Origin: Eutreptiella sp. 'Long Island Sound 2002'
Lineage: Eukaryota; Euglenozoa; Euglenophyceae; Eutreptiales; Eutreptiaceae
Assembly: GCA_964036045.1 (NCBI GenBank)
Contig: OZ038378.1
Location: 21,956,941-22,020,940, forward strand
Direction: 5' to 3'
DNA length: 64,000 nt
This document shows, in pieces, positions 55,101-64,000 of this stretch (position 1 is the first letter of the stretch; each line of letters opens with the position of its first letter). The notes under the pieces were generated by a model. That model made no database searches, was not told where the DNA came from, and saw only the letters and a list, made by a program, of their open reading frames with translations. Both the position numbers and the translations under genes were made by a program.

Positions 55101-58100
55101 GCGGCCGGGCCCGGTCCTTGTATGCGACCCCCCCCAGCCCCCCCCCCCCGGGTTTTGAAAGATAGTGGTGCCGGGTCGGCCACCAACAAGTGTGTCTAGA
55201 GAAAACTGTCTGGCGCCGAAGGCGCCAAATTTTTTTTTTCATAACATGTGTTTATACTCAAAATACTCAAAATTTTGTAGAGAATTCATATTTGTGTTAA
55301 AACAACAAGAAGGAGGGCTACGAGAGGCCTGCAGGCCCTAACAGCAACCACAACCCTAGCCCTAACCCTAGCCCTAACCCTAACCCTAGGTAACCCTGGC
55401 CCTAACCCGAACCCTAACCCTAACCCCCCCCCCCCTCACCCCTGGCTGGACGCCCCCATGACCCCCGGCCAGACCCCCCCCCCGACCCCCTGCCAGACAC
55501 CCCCCCGACCCCCGGGAGGAACACCCCCCCCCCCGACCCCCGGCTGGGACCCCCCCCCCCCCCCCAAGTTTTCAAAGATAGTTGGGGGGTGGGTCGCATC
55601 AGGACCGGTTGTAGTCGCCCCCCCGTGCCCTTGACAACCTTCCACAATATTCAGCAACACCGTCCACATTGTGAGCAACGCCCACAAACGGTTCACAATG
55701 CTCCATCAGCCCATCTTCATCAGGCACTGTGGCTGGGATGTGCTCTAGACAACTGTTGCCAGTCGTTCGGAGAGTCGGTGAGGGTTGTACTCCAGGCATG
55801 GTGCCAACAGGCAAGGCCGGGATGCCATTCGTGTAAGAGGGTAGATGGATAGAGCCTATTGATGGTGCTGGAGGGTTGGGGAGGGTAATGCGAAATGCTG
55901 TGGAGGGTTCCTCATCGTTTGAGCAACGCCTGTGGCCACCTTTGTGCATTGCCACACAATGTGCACCAGAATCGAGTCGACAGGCTACTGCCCTGGAATC
56001 GGCCACGGCGCGCTGCATTCGGCCATTGCGCACCCGAACCATCTTAGACTCGCTCGTTTTTGCAGGTGTTCATGCGGATGACACTGGACACCACCGGCGT
56101 GGTCACATTGCCGGAGCTGGTGCGCTGCTACCATCCACAAGTCAGCCTGAAGGAGGTCCGGTACGCAATGGAAGTGTTTATCCCTCAGGTCTGGAGACCA
56201 GTCGCGACTGTGACGCACACCGCGCGCGCTGCACTCTCTTGAGATGTGCATATCAGTCTGCGTGGCGATGGCAATGCGGCCGGGATATCGCCGTTTAAGT
56301 GTCAGCTTGCAAGACCACTTAAGTGGCTTACCAGGAATGGACATTCATGTGTTTTTTTATGTTCTCTTTGTTTGCTTGCGTAGAATTGTTTATACTGATA
56401 CTAGGCCTGAAAAAGCAAGAAACACCCCACTGATATTTTTGGACCGTTCAGGATGTGTACCCGCCCCTGTTTGGGGTGTGGCCCCAAAAACGGCAGGTAC
56501 CTTCCCCCACACAGCGGCGGTTACACCCGAGTCCCTCCGGTCCAGCCTGGGCCGCGGAGGGATAGGGACGCCCCGTGGGTTCGTCAGGTATTCTGCCTTC
56601 CCCCACACAGCGGCGGTTACACCCGAGTCCCTCCAGTCCAGCCTAGGCCGCGGGGGGATAGGGACGCCCCGTGAGTTCGTCAGGTATTCTTCCTTCCCCC
56701 ACACAGCGGCGGTTACACCCGAGTCCCTCCGGTCCAGCCTGGGCCGCGGAGGGATAGGGACGCCCCGTGGGTTCGTCAGGTATTTTTCCTTCCCCCACAC
56801 AGCGGCGGTTACACCCGAGTCCCTCCGGTCCAGCCTGGGCCGCGGAGGGATAGGGACGCCCCGTGGGTTCGTCAGGTATTCTTCCTTCCCCCACACAGCG
56901 GCGGTTACACCCGAGTCCCTCCGGTCCAGCCTGGGCCGCGGGGGGATAGGGACGCCCCGTGGGTTCGTTAGGTATTCTTCCTTCCCCCACACAGCGGCGG
57001 TTACACCCGAGTTCCTCCGGTCCAGCCTGGGCCGCGGAGGGATAGGGACGCCCCGTGGGTTCGTCAGGTATTCTTCCTTCCCCCACACAGCGGCGGTTAC
57101 ACCCGAGTCCCTCCGGTCCAGCCTGGGCCGCGGGGGGATAGGGACGCCCCGTGGTTTCGTCAGGTATTTTTCCTTCCCCCACACAGCGGCGGTTACACCC
57201 GAGTCCCTCCGGTCCAGCCTGGGCCGCGGGGGGATAGGGACGCCCCGTGGGTTCGTTAGGTATTCTTCTTTCCCCCACACAGCGGCGGTTACACCCGAGT
57301 CCCTCCGGTCCAGCCTGGGCCGCGGGGGGATAGGGACGCCCCGTGGGTTCGTCAGGTATTTTTCCTTCCCCCACACAGCGGCGGTTACACCCGAGTCCCT
57401 CCGGTCCAGCCTGGGCCGCGGGGGGATAGGGACGCTCCGTCGGTTCGTCAGGTATTTTTCCTTCCCCCATACTTCGCCTTCGGACCATCGAGGCCCCCGC
57501 CGCTGAGGCGAGGGGGCCTCCTGCGCTTTGGGACCACTGAGGCCCCCGCCGCTGAGGCGAGGGGGCCTCTTTGGCTTTGGGACCACCGAGGCCCCCTCCG
57601 CTGAGGCGAGAGGGCCTCCTTGGGTTTGGGACCACGGAGGCCCCCGCTGCTGAGGCGAGGGGGCCTCCTTCGCTTTGGGACCACCGAGGCCCCCTCCGCT
57701 GAGGCGAGGGGGCCTCCTTCGCTTTGGGACCAATGAGGCCCCCTCCGCTGAGGCGAGGGGGCCTCCTTCGCTTTGGGACCACCGAGGCCCCCTCCGCTGA
57801 GGCAAGGGGGCCTCCTTCGCTTTGGGACCAATGAGGCCCCCTCCGCTGAGGCGAGGGGTCCTCCTTGGCTTTTGGATCATCGAGGCCCCCGCCGCTGAGG
57901 CGAGGGGGCCTCTCTCGTTTTGGGACCACCGAGGCCCCCTCTGCTGAGGCAAGGGGGCCTCTTTCGCTTTGGGTTCACCGAGGCCCCCTCCGCTGAGGCG
58001 AGGGGGCCTTCTTCACTTTGGGACCATCGAGGCCCCCGCCGCTGAGGCGGTGGGGCGTCTTTGGCTTGCGGACCATCGAGGCCCCCGCTGCTGAGGCGAG

Positions 58101-61100
58101 GGGGCCTCTTTGGCTTTGGGACCACCGAGGCCCCCGCCGCTGAGGCGAGGGGGCCTCCTGCGCTTTGGGACCACTGAGGCCCCCGCCGCTGAGGCGAGGG
58201 GGCCTCTTTGGCTTTGGGACCACCGAGGCCCCCTCCGCTGAGGCGAGAGGGCCTCCTTCGCTTTGGGACCAATGAGGCCCCCTCCGCTGAGGCGAGGGGG
58301 CCTCCTTCGCTTTGGGACCACCGAGGCCCCCTCCGCTGAGGCGAGGGGGCCTCCTTCGCTTTGGGACCAATGAGGCCCCCTCCGCTGAGGCGAGGGGGCC
58401 TCCTTCGTTTGGGGACCACCGTGGCCCCCGCCGCTGAGGCTAGGGGGCCTCCTTCGCTGTGGGATCACCAAGGCCCCCGCCGCTGAGGCGAAGGGGCCTC
58501 TTTCGCTTTTGGACCACCGAGGCCCCCGCCGCTGAGGCGAGGGGGCCTCCTTCGCTTTGGATTCACCGAGGCGGGGGTTTGCGTGTCCCCTCCGCAGACG
58601 TGCGGCACTGCGGATTGGGGGGACACGACCGGAGGGTTAGAGGATGGCCCCGCGCACGGGCACCTTCGGCAGAAGTGCCGCGCGTTGGGGGAGGGGGAGG
58701 GACCAGGCCACGGACCAAGCCCCCGTGTTCCGCCGGCCAAACGCCGCCCAGTCGGTAGTACCTGGCGGCTAAGGGCCCACACCCGTGAGACTGCGTCCCC
58801 CTTCCCTTGGGGGGGTGGTGGACCGTGCCGGAAGTGGAGCCGGCGCTCCGCCTCGCCCCCCATTCCGTGCCCCTGGGAGGGGATCCGGCTACGTGTAGGG
58901 CGGGTGCATGCACGTAGCGCGGACCAGGGGACAAGGGGAGGAGACGAAGAGGAGAGCCGCCGCCATGATGCTTAGCCGGACGGGTTGGGGTGAAACCTCC
59001 CTCCCGGTCGCTTTCCAGACCGTGGAGGGCCGGCGGGCACCATGGGGATGTGCCGCGGGGGCGCCCTACCGGGGGACCGCATCTCCTCCTCCTCCTCCTC
59101 AGTGTGTGTGTGTGTGTGTGCGCGCGCGCGTGTGCGTGCAATACGTTGCTCCCACAATTGGTGCCGTCCGTGGGAATTAGCAATTGCAGGTGGAACACAA
59201 CGCTACGTACAGCTGTAATCGGTGGGAAGGCAAGGTGTGGCCCCAAGGGGAATGGTCGAAATGGCCTTGTGCATGACTACATTCATTTGCTGGCGGCAAA
59301 AACTTGGCAAGCTTGCAAGGGTTTGCAAAATCGTCAGTTGTGCACAGGTTTTAGTGTTAGATAGTCTGGTTGGTAAGTGCATACACATCCAATGGTTCCA
59401 TTGTGCTATGGATGGCATACCACAGCTATTGGTGTCTTCAGGGTGTGTTGGGGTTATAGGTTCAGCCCCTGTGGGTGGGAAGGGGGTACATCCTGTGCAG
59501 GGGTTCCATTGGCCCGTGCTTCCCCAAATTGACTTGAGGTATACGCTCAATGGTAACATCCTAAAGCTTCCCTGGTGAGCAGCCACCTCTTTGTACAAGT
59601 GCAACAATCGATGACCACATGACCGACCACCTTTTGGGAATCTCAACACGTAAGCATGTAAGCATGGGTGGCAACCATCTTCTTCACAAATCCTTCAAAA
59701 ATTGCTTGACTCCATGGGTCCCAAATGAACGCCTTCAAAGCCAGCAGTGGCAAAGTGCATGTCGACGTGACCCACCCTTTTGGCATTCCCAGCAATATTG
59801 CCATATGTGATTAGTGACAGTACTGCTGGATTGCCTTTCCCGCCAGTCTCCTCAATCACCCGGCAAAGTAATATCTACACACACATAGTGATCAACCTAT
59901 GTTTAATGGTCACATGTTTAATATCCGCCCAAAAGTCATGACACATTACTAGCCATGTCAGGGCAGGTCAGGTCAATTTTGTTCAAATTGATTCAGATCA
60001 AGTGGGGTCAGTTCATGTTCGTTCATGTCAGTTCAAATTCGGTCAGATACTTGAGCAGGCCCAAGCCCCTCCCAAGTCTACGGGAGTCACCCCAAATTCG
60101 CTATTTTCAAACAAAGCCATGCCGGCTCAAAATAGTCGGACTCTCACCAACAAGTGATGGGCAGCTAGCCTACTTGCAGATAGGACCTGGGACCCCACCA
60201 TTGAGGACATTTCCAGGTGTACGGCAAGACACTGCAGGCGCACCGCAAGATTTGAGTTTCACTGTTTTCCACTAGATTACCACACTGTTTCCTAACGCCA
60301 AAGAAATGGGAATAAAGTGTCCACTCAAGGCTCTTCTGGTCGACATCCTCCTCAGCCAAGCCCCAGATAGCGATGAAATGCTCAGCAACATCCTGCCACT
60401 CTTCGATAAGTGCTAGGAACTTGCAATAGTAAATGGCCACGGAAACCTGACTTTGGGTTGGAGAGCATTTGACGTGCCGTGTTGCTTAAGAAAGATGGAA
60501 CAAATGCAATTTCCTTGGTGTCGACACCAAGAAAGAGGGAACAAATGCAATTTCCTTGGTGTGGACACCAAGAAAGAGGGAACAAATGCAATTTCCTTGG
60601 TGTCGACACCAAGAAAGAGGGAACAAATGCAGTTTCCTTGGTGTCGACACCAAGAAAGAGGGCCCACTCTTGAATTTATGTCGCCAGAGCAGGATCTCCT
60701 TTGCCCCGCATCATCCCATGTTTGTGGCGATAATGATGCCATAAAGAAAGGTGGCAAAGAAATGGGTGTTTAAAATAGAAAAGCAGCCCAAAAACTGTGT
60801 ACAGAGCACCCCAAAGATTATGGCCTCCATACAATGCTTGGGGTGCCCTTTTCCTTTGCATGTGCACAGAATACAAGATTCAGCGGGGAAAAACGGAAAG
60901 AAATGGGGCACAGGGTTCTTGGGGTCCAAGATCTGCACCAAGGCAGGACATTTCCACGCGATTACCACACAAAAAGGGTGCAATTCAACTCAGACACCGC
61001 AATGTATTATTTACTTGCAAAGTCTCTGCGCGCTGCAAGGGGCGCCAGAGGCGCTGTATGCAAAGCCTACTCATTGGTTGGCACCAGCTCCTGAAAGGCT

Positions 61101-62830
61101 GTCTGCTGCTGCGGGCTGTGTGCTACCCTGGCTTGTCAGTTGCTGGTGCTTTGGGTTTTGGATGGGGATTCGGGCTCTCCTTTGGCAATGCTTGAATGCG
61201 TTGAGGCCACAACTGAAGGATACACCAGGGCAGACAAGTGTTTTCAGCCATCCTCCACTCGACAAGCAAAAACACACCCCGTACGGCAAATCGGTTAATG
61301 CTGCACCCTTGGAGCACTCGTTGGACAAGACACAGATTACCGGAGCTGCGGCAGATTGCTGCATGCTTCTTTGACTTGGATGGGAGAGCTGGTGTGTTCA
61401 TGCATATGCCGCCTGCACCGCTTATATTTGTTAGTCTATTATGTGGGGCATCCTCGACGCTCCAGTCCCAGCACTGGTCCCTGCATGTGGCTACCCCCCC
61501 GTCATTGACGCTTGGCCGCTGGACCCCACTAAATGGATACGTGCTGATGATGTCTTGTGTGTCTTCTCTCACTTTCTGCCCTTCGCCGCAGCTGCAAGCA
61601 CACTGGCGAGAGCGGCTCTCCGAGACCTCAATGTCTGAGATTGGCGAGATCTTCGCGCTGTTTGCGCGGCGTACGGGCTCTGTTAGCCTTGGGGACCTTG
61701 CGGCTGTGATGGAGCCCAACGAGCATCTGGCCATGAACGATTTGAAGGCTGCCCTTGGGAACACGGTGTGTTTACAACCTCCCGCCGCCAAACACAATGT
61801 CCCTGGTCCTGGCAGAGGATGGGTCAGTACTGAGTATTGCCCACAATACTCCATATCAGCCACAGTACCTGATATCAACCACCAACCACAAGGCCCTCCA
61901 CCAACGACAGAACTCCATATCATCCGCACAAGTCAATGAGAAGGCTGACCAGTGAGCGGCGTTTGGAGTGTCGTGTCTGATTGGTGTCAATAGAGGGAGG
62001 GCCTGACCCTGCCATGCCTTGAAGTCAGAGCGGTCCTGAGAAGAGGGGGTGTGCCATCTACGCAAGATCAGAAAGCGGCTGGAACATTCGGTATCAAGAA
62101 CAATGCCTTTTCACATTGGTCAATGAAGAAGTATTCTGTGGCACTGCTCATCTCCGGTCCCTTTTGCACCCATGCTCTCGGGCGAGAAACCCGATGTTGC
62201 TGAGCTGCTCTGTGATCTTGGCGATGTGTTCTGGGTGCGAGCAATGGCTCCTCCTCAGAGGCACATCCACGTTCAAAGGCATCGCCAACGTCGCAAAAAA
62301 TTAGGGGACAATCGCTGCCATGGGGCGGCGTCACTGTTTTTCGTCGTTAACTCACTGTATTCGTGGATGCCCATTTTTCTTTCGCAGTTTGGATCACTAC
62401 AATACAGACAGTGAAGGCATCCCCTCCCCTACCAGCCTCAACAGGCTGCACGTGCCATCTTGCCCAAAAGCCTGAAAGTTGGAGGGTACTCTCCGGCAAA
62501 TGCTACAAGTGTTGAGACCCCGTCACGTCTGAATCCCACCACACACCACCAAGTGACAGATTTCGGGTGCCGCAGAAAACTGTGCCCGTCTTCCTTCTGG
62601 GATTGCAGCGGGTCATGCCATTCCCCTCCCATGCGCCTGCACGCCCCTGTACTGGTTGTGTACATTGGGCGTCAGGGGGAGTGGGAATGTGCATGCATAC
62701 AGGACCGAGAGAATGGGCGTATACCCTTGTTTTGTCTTCTTTTGCCTCAGGATGCGGACGAAAACTATGTCCTGGAGCAGCCAGAGTTCGAGAATCTGCT
62801 CAAGGATTACTACATTCAACAGCAGCATAG
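52044..62830 (+). CDS. Multi-exon EF-hand protein (partial, 3' end outside or unresolved)
   Basis: Exons 52044-52116, 53407-53522, 53867-53911, 53995-54063, 56066-56188, 61592-61765, 62751-62830, all phase-compatible (first junction phase 1, then phase 0, last ends phase 2). Four EF-hand-like units, the first and last closest to canonical. Calmodulin-like or EF-hand scaffold function is inferred; no catalytic domain seen. A possible continuation begins at 62989 in the right phase (PRAIVMVPREVPLLG). The 5' exon is not identified. Confidence 0.6.
53407..53522 (+). CDS. Exon: Glu/Gln-rich linker
   Basis: Acceptor TTCTGCAACGCCACAG, donor GTACGT; phase 1 to 0. PEQEAFEAAHEQSSAAQDQP, then polar residues; likely disordered. 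Confidence 0.6.
53867..53911 (+). CDS. 45-nt exon: start of EF-hand 1
   Basis: Acceptor CTGCTCCTTGCAG, donor GTATGT; AQFLKVKAIFDDIDQ, the incoming helix plus the first loop residues. The loop is completed by the next exon. Confidence 0.75.
53995..54063 (+). CDS. Exon: rest of EF-hand 1
   Basis: Acceptor TTACTCTCTTGCAG, donor GTGTTG; EGVGKVTLKELLEYSVKNPI. Joined to the previous exon the 12-residue loop has Asp at 1, Glu at 3, Gly at 6 and Glu at 12, with Val at 5. Confidence 0.75.
55094..55617 (+). mobile_element. MITE-like element, copy 2, with CCGGTCCT..ATGCGAC termini
   Basis: Left end CCGGTCCTTGTATGCGAC at about 55111, right end GGGTCGCATCAGGACCGG at about 55592. Interior as in copy 1: GTTTTGAAAGATAG, perfect GGCGCCGAAGGCGCC with AAATTTTTTTTT (55212-55236), C-runs and AGTTTTCAAAGATAG. 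It also carries a CCCTAA tract (55350-55425) absent from copy 1. Confidence 0.65.
55350..55425 (-). repeat. Interstitial CCCTAA telomere-like tract
   Basis: CCCTAGCCCTAACCCTAGCC, CTAACCCTAACCCTAGG and CCCTAACCCTAACC units. Confidence 0.85.
56066..56188 (+). CDS. Exon: degenerate EF-hand 2
   Basis: Acceptor CGCTCGTTTTTGCAG, donor GTCTGG; 41 codons, phase 0. FMRMTLDTTGVVTLPELVRC: loop with Thr at position 1 and Glu at 12, likely weak or non-binding. Confidence 0.72.
56501..57460. repeat. 96-bp minisatellite, 10 copies
   Basis: Unit starts CTTCCCCCACACAGCGGCGG at 56501, 56597, 56693, 56789, 56885, 56981, 57077, 57173, 57269 and 57365; highly uniform with a few substitutions. 96 is divisible by three, so frames stay open: 32-residue units on the plus strand (FPHTAAVTPESLRSSLGRGG) and in two minus frames. 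Confidence 0.95.
57480..58575. repeat. 49-bp minisatellite, about 22 copies, each a hairpin
   Basis: Unit of GGCCTCCTTCGCTTTGGGAC followed by CACCGAGGCCCCCTCCGCTG and AGGCGAGGG. Each carries the inverted repeat GAGGCCCCC ... GGGGGCCTC with a loop of about 13 bp. Because 49 is one more than a multiple of three, each frame cycles through all three over three units (147 bp) and stays open on the minus strand. Confidence 0.95.
59082..59125. repeat. (CTC)n then (GT)n/(GC)n microsatellite
   Basis: CTCCTCCTCCTCCTCCTC followed by GTGTGTGTGTGTGTGTGT and CGCGCGCGCG. Confidence 0.9.
59955..60055. repeat. GTCAGTTCA-type short repeat
   Basis: GGTCAGGTCAATTTTGTTCA, GGGGTCAGTTCATGTTCGTT, CATGTCAGTTCAAATTCGGT: overlapping GTCAGTTCA and TTCAAATT copies. 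Confidence 0.5.
60496..60662. repeat. 41-bp tandem repeat, 4 copies, each with an 18-bp palindrome
   Basis: Unit GGAACAAATGCAATTTCCTT then GGTGTCGACACCAAGAAAGA then G. CTTGGTGTCGACACCAAG is a perfect palindrome; copy 2 has one centre substitution (GTGGAC). Confidence 0.92.
61592..61765 (+). CDS. Exon: degenerate EF-hand 3
   Basis: Acceptor TTTCTGCCCTTCGCCGCAG, donor GTGTGT; 58 codons, phase 0. IGEIFALFARRTGSVSLGDL: EF-hand helix-loop-helix shape but the loop (starting Phe/Ala/Arg) has lost calcium ligands. Then MEPNEHLAMNDLKAALGNT. Confidence 0.72.
61830..61935. repeat. AGTACTCYATATCAGCC-type dispersed repeat
   Basis: Related short units occur here, at 63415-63495 and, reversed, at 52900-53040 and 63270-63370 (ACAGTACCTGATATCAACCA, GCAGTACTCTACATCACCCC). 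Confidence 0.5.
62751..62830 (+). CDS. Exon: canonical EF-hand 4
   Basis: Acceptor CTTCTTTTGCCTCAG, donor GTGTGG; phase 0 to 2. DADENYVLEQPEFENLLKDY: Asp at 1 and 3, Asn at 5, Glu at 12; Tyr replaces the usual Gly at 6. Confidence 0.75.
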
Positions 62831-64000
62831 GTGTGGCCGCATGGGAACCAGAGCGTGCTCATCAGCGTCGCTCCCCATGGACAAAGTTGCATGCAACAAT
62901 CCACACCCACCACCACCGGGCATGGGAGTTGGATCCCAGAGCCCCCGCCTTTCTCTCCTTCTGTCATTGCACCTACCGCCAGTTGCAGGCCTCGTGCAAT
63001 TGTAATGGTCCCAAGGGAGGTGCCCTTACTGGGCACACATTTCGCTTGTCGCTTGGGGGTTGTGTGCCGCCCCGTTCTGGTGCGCTTGGAGGCTGCGCGC
63101 TGCCCTACCCCTCTTGTGGTGGGTTGCTTACCGAGGTCAACCCCCTCCCCCCGAACACGGGTTGAGACCGAGGATTTGGGTTGCCGGCCACCGAACCCTC
63201 AGGTGCAGGTTAGGATCACTGCCAGAGGTCATGAGTAACGGGGTGTGGTGGGGGGCAGGTGCAGGGTAATACCGTATGGGCCCTGTGGTTGGTATCGAGT
63301 GCTGTGATTGCTATCGGTTGGTGCGGTTAATGTGGAGCGCTGTGGTATATGGGATATTGTAATTGATGGAAAGTGCTATGGGTGTTGTGGTGGCATCTCT
63401 GTTCCTGTGTCGGCCCCCAGTATTCTGCGTCACCCGCAGTAATCCATATCAGCCGCAGTACTCTACATCACCCCCTGTACTCTCCATCAGCCACTCCTCC
63501 CCATCGCTTCTTGGCAGCTTGGTGCTCCCAAGGAGAAGGTCACAAAGCTGGAGGGGGAAAAAAGGTTTACGGGGGAGTGAGGCTGCTTGGGGACCCCCAC
63601 CCCCTTCGTCGTTGGGGAAGTAACCCTGCAAGTGGACACCTCAGGGGTCAACAGCCGCCGTTGGGGAGGGTCGGGGGGGGGGGGGCTACTCCGCGAGTCC
63701 TAGGACGCCAACTACCCATGCCCCCCCCCCCCTAGGGGCCTCCGGCCAACAGTTAGTTGCCAAAGGTGCTGCCCTTTGGAGTCCATGGGCGCCGAGGGCA
63801 CGCGACGCTCCATGGGCACCAAAGGTGCTCGAAGGAAATTTTTGTCCACTTTGCACCCCAACACTATCCTTTAACCCAACCTTGACCCTAACGCCCACCC
63901 CAACCCTGTGCCTAGTCCTAATCCTACCCGTACCCCTAGCTCTAACTCGAACCCTAGCCCTAGCCTTAGCCCTAGCCTTAGCCCTAGCTCTAACCCTAGG
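62831..64000. other. Right end: intron or spacer with G-runs and CCCTAA-like tail
   Basis: A possible phase-2 exon begins at 62989 but its end is unclear. A G run lies at 63673-63686, a degenerate GGCGCC block at 63780-63840, and degenerate CCCTAA/CCCTAGC repeats fill 63870-64000 to the edge. Confidence 0.4.
63870..64000 (-). repeat. Degenerate CCCTAA-like tract at the window edge
   Basis: Units such as CTAACCC, CCTAGTCC, CCTAGCC, CTTAGCCCTAGCC and CTCTAACCCTAGG. Too degenerate for an active telomere end; looks interstitial or subtelomeric. Confidence 0.7.

Larger units (their letters stand above)
56189..61591 (+). other. 5.4-kb intron containing three tandem arrays
   Basis: Holds the 96-bp, 49-bp and 41-bp arrays, a GC-rich block at 58560-59000 and a CTC/GT-rich microsatellite at 59082-59125. 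Long open frames on both strands here come from the arrays and are not counted as genes. Confidence 0.65.

Noticed and set aside
56244-57952. Long open frames (420 and 520 codons) on opposite strands
   Set aside because: They are produced by the 96-bp and 49-bp arrays within an intron; no independent coding signal.
57480-58575. CRISPR-like array
   Set aside because: Units are contiguous 49-bp repeats with no unique spacers, in a eukaryotic intron.
1-64000. tRNA, rRNA or bacterial operon features
   Set aside because: No clear cloverleaf or rRNA core was recognised by eye, and gene structure is eukaryotic; a covariance-model search would be needed to exclude small RNAs.

Overview
This is a stretch of a nuclear eukaryotic genome, most likely from a protist or alga. 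Coding sequence comes in short pieces bounded by GT..AG splice sites (donors such as GTATGT, GTGAGT, GTAAGT; acceptors after pyrimidine tracts). Introns are long and full of minisatellites, homopolymer G or C runs, microsatellites and inverted repeats. There are no bacterial operons, rRNA genes or recognisable tRNA genes. Interstitial TTAGGG/CCCTAA-like tracts and a piggyBac-family transposase also fit a eukaryote. The protein modules (beta/gamma-crystallin-like, sushi-like and PAN-like ectodomains, a SAM domain, EF-hands) do not fix the lineage, and I do not name a species. All exon borders come from reading frame, splice motifs and phase agreement only; there is no transcript evidence.

Layout. 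(1) About 0.2-11.1 kb, minus strand: a multi-exon coiled-coil protein ending in two canonical EF-hand loops (exons 10877-11120?, 10064-10461, 8214-8492, 5190-5471, 3386-4390, 184-666, continuing off the left edge). A further helical exon candidate lies at 15160-15409. (2) About 11.4-16 kb: inverted repeats and palindromes, two adjacent 48-bp tandem arrays, and a piggyBac-type transposase ORF whose C-terminal zinc finger is cut by one TAG. (3) About 18.5-50 kb, plus strand: a chain of exons whose phases mostly agree. It starts with a signal peptide and a two-Greek-key crystallin-like domain, followed by sushi-like and PAN-like modules. A transmembrane helix is built across two exons near 37 kb, followed by a long candidate cytoplasmic part and a terminal SAM-domain exon with a stop at 49959. 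I read this as one receptor-like gene, with gaps. (4) About 51.2-51.5 kb: a possible small gene. (5) About 52-63 kb, plus strand: a second EF-hand protein in seven short exons, running off the right edge. Its 5.4-kb intron holds a 10 x 96-bp array, a 22 x 49-bp hairpin array and a 4 x 41-bp palindrome array.

If the models hold, the two flanking genes are calcium-binding (EF-hand) proteins and the central gene is a secreted-domain/TM/SAM receptor-like protein. The left gene and the central gene are arranged head to head across a repeat-rich spacer at about 15.4-18.5 kb. The remaining sequence is intron or spacer with dispersed repeat families, including a TIR-bounded MITE-like family and a 230-340-bp family present in opposite orientations on either side of the TM exons.
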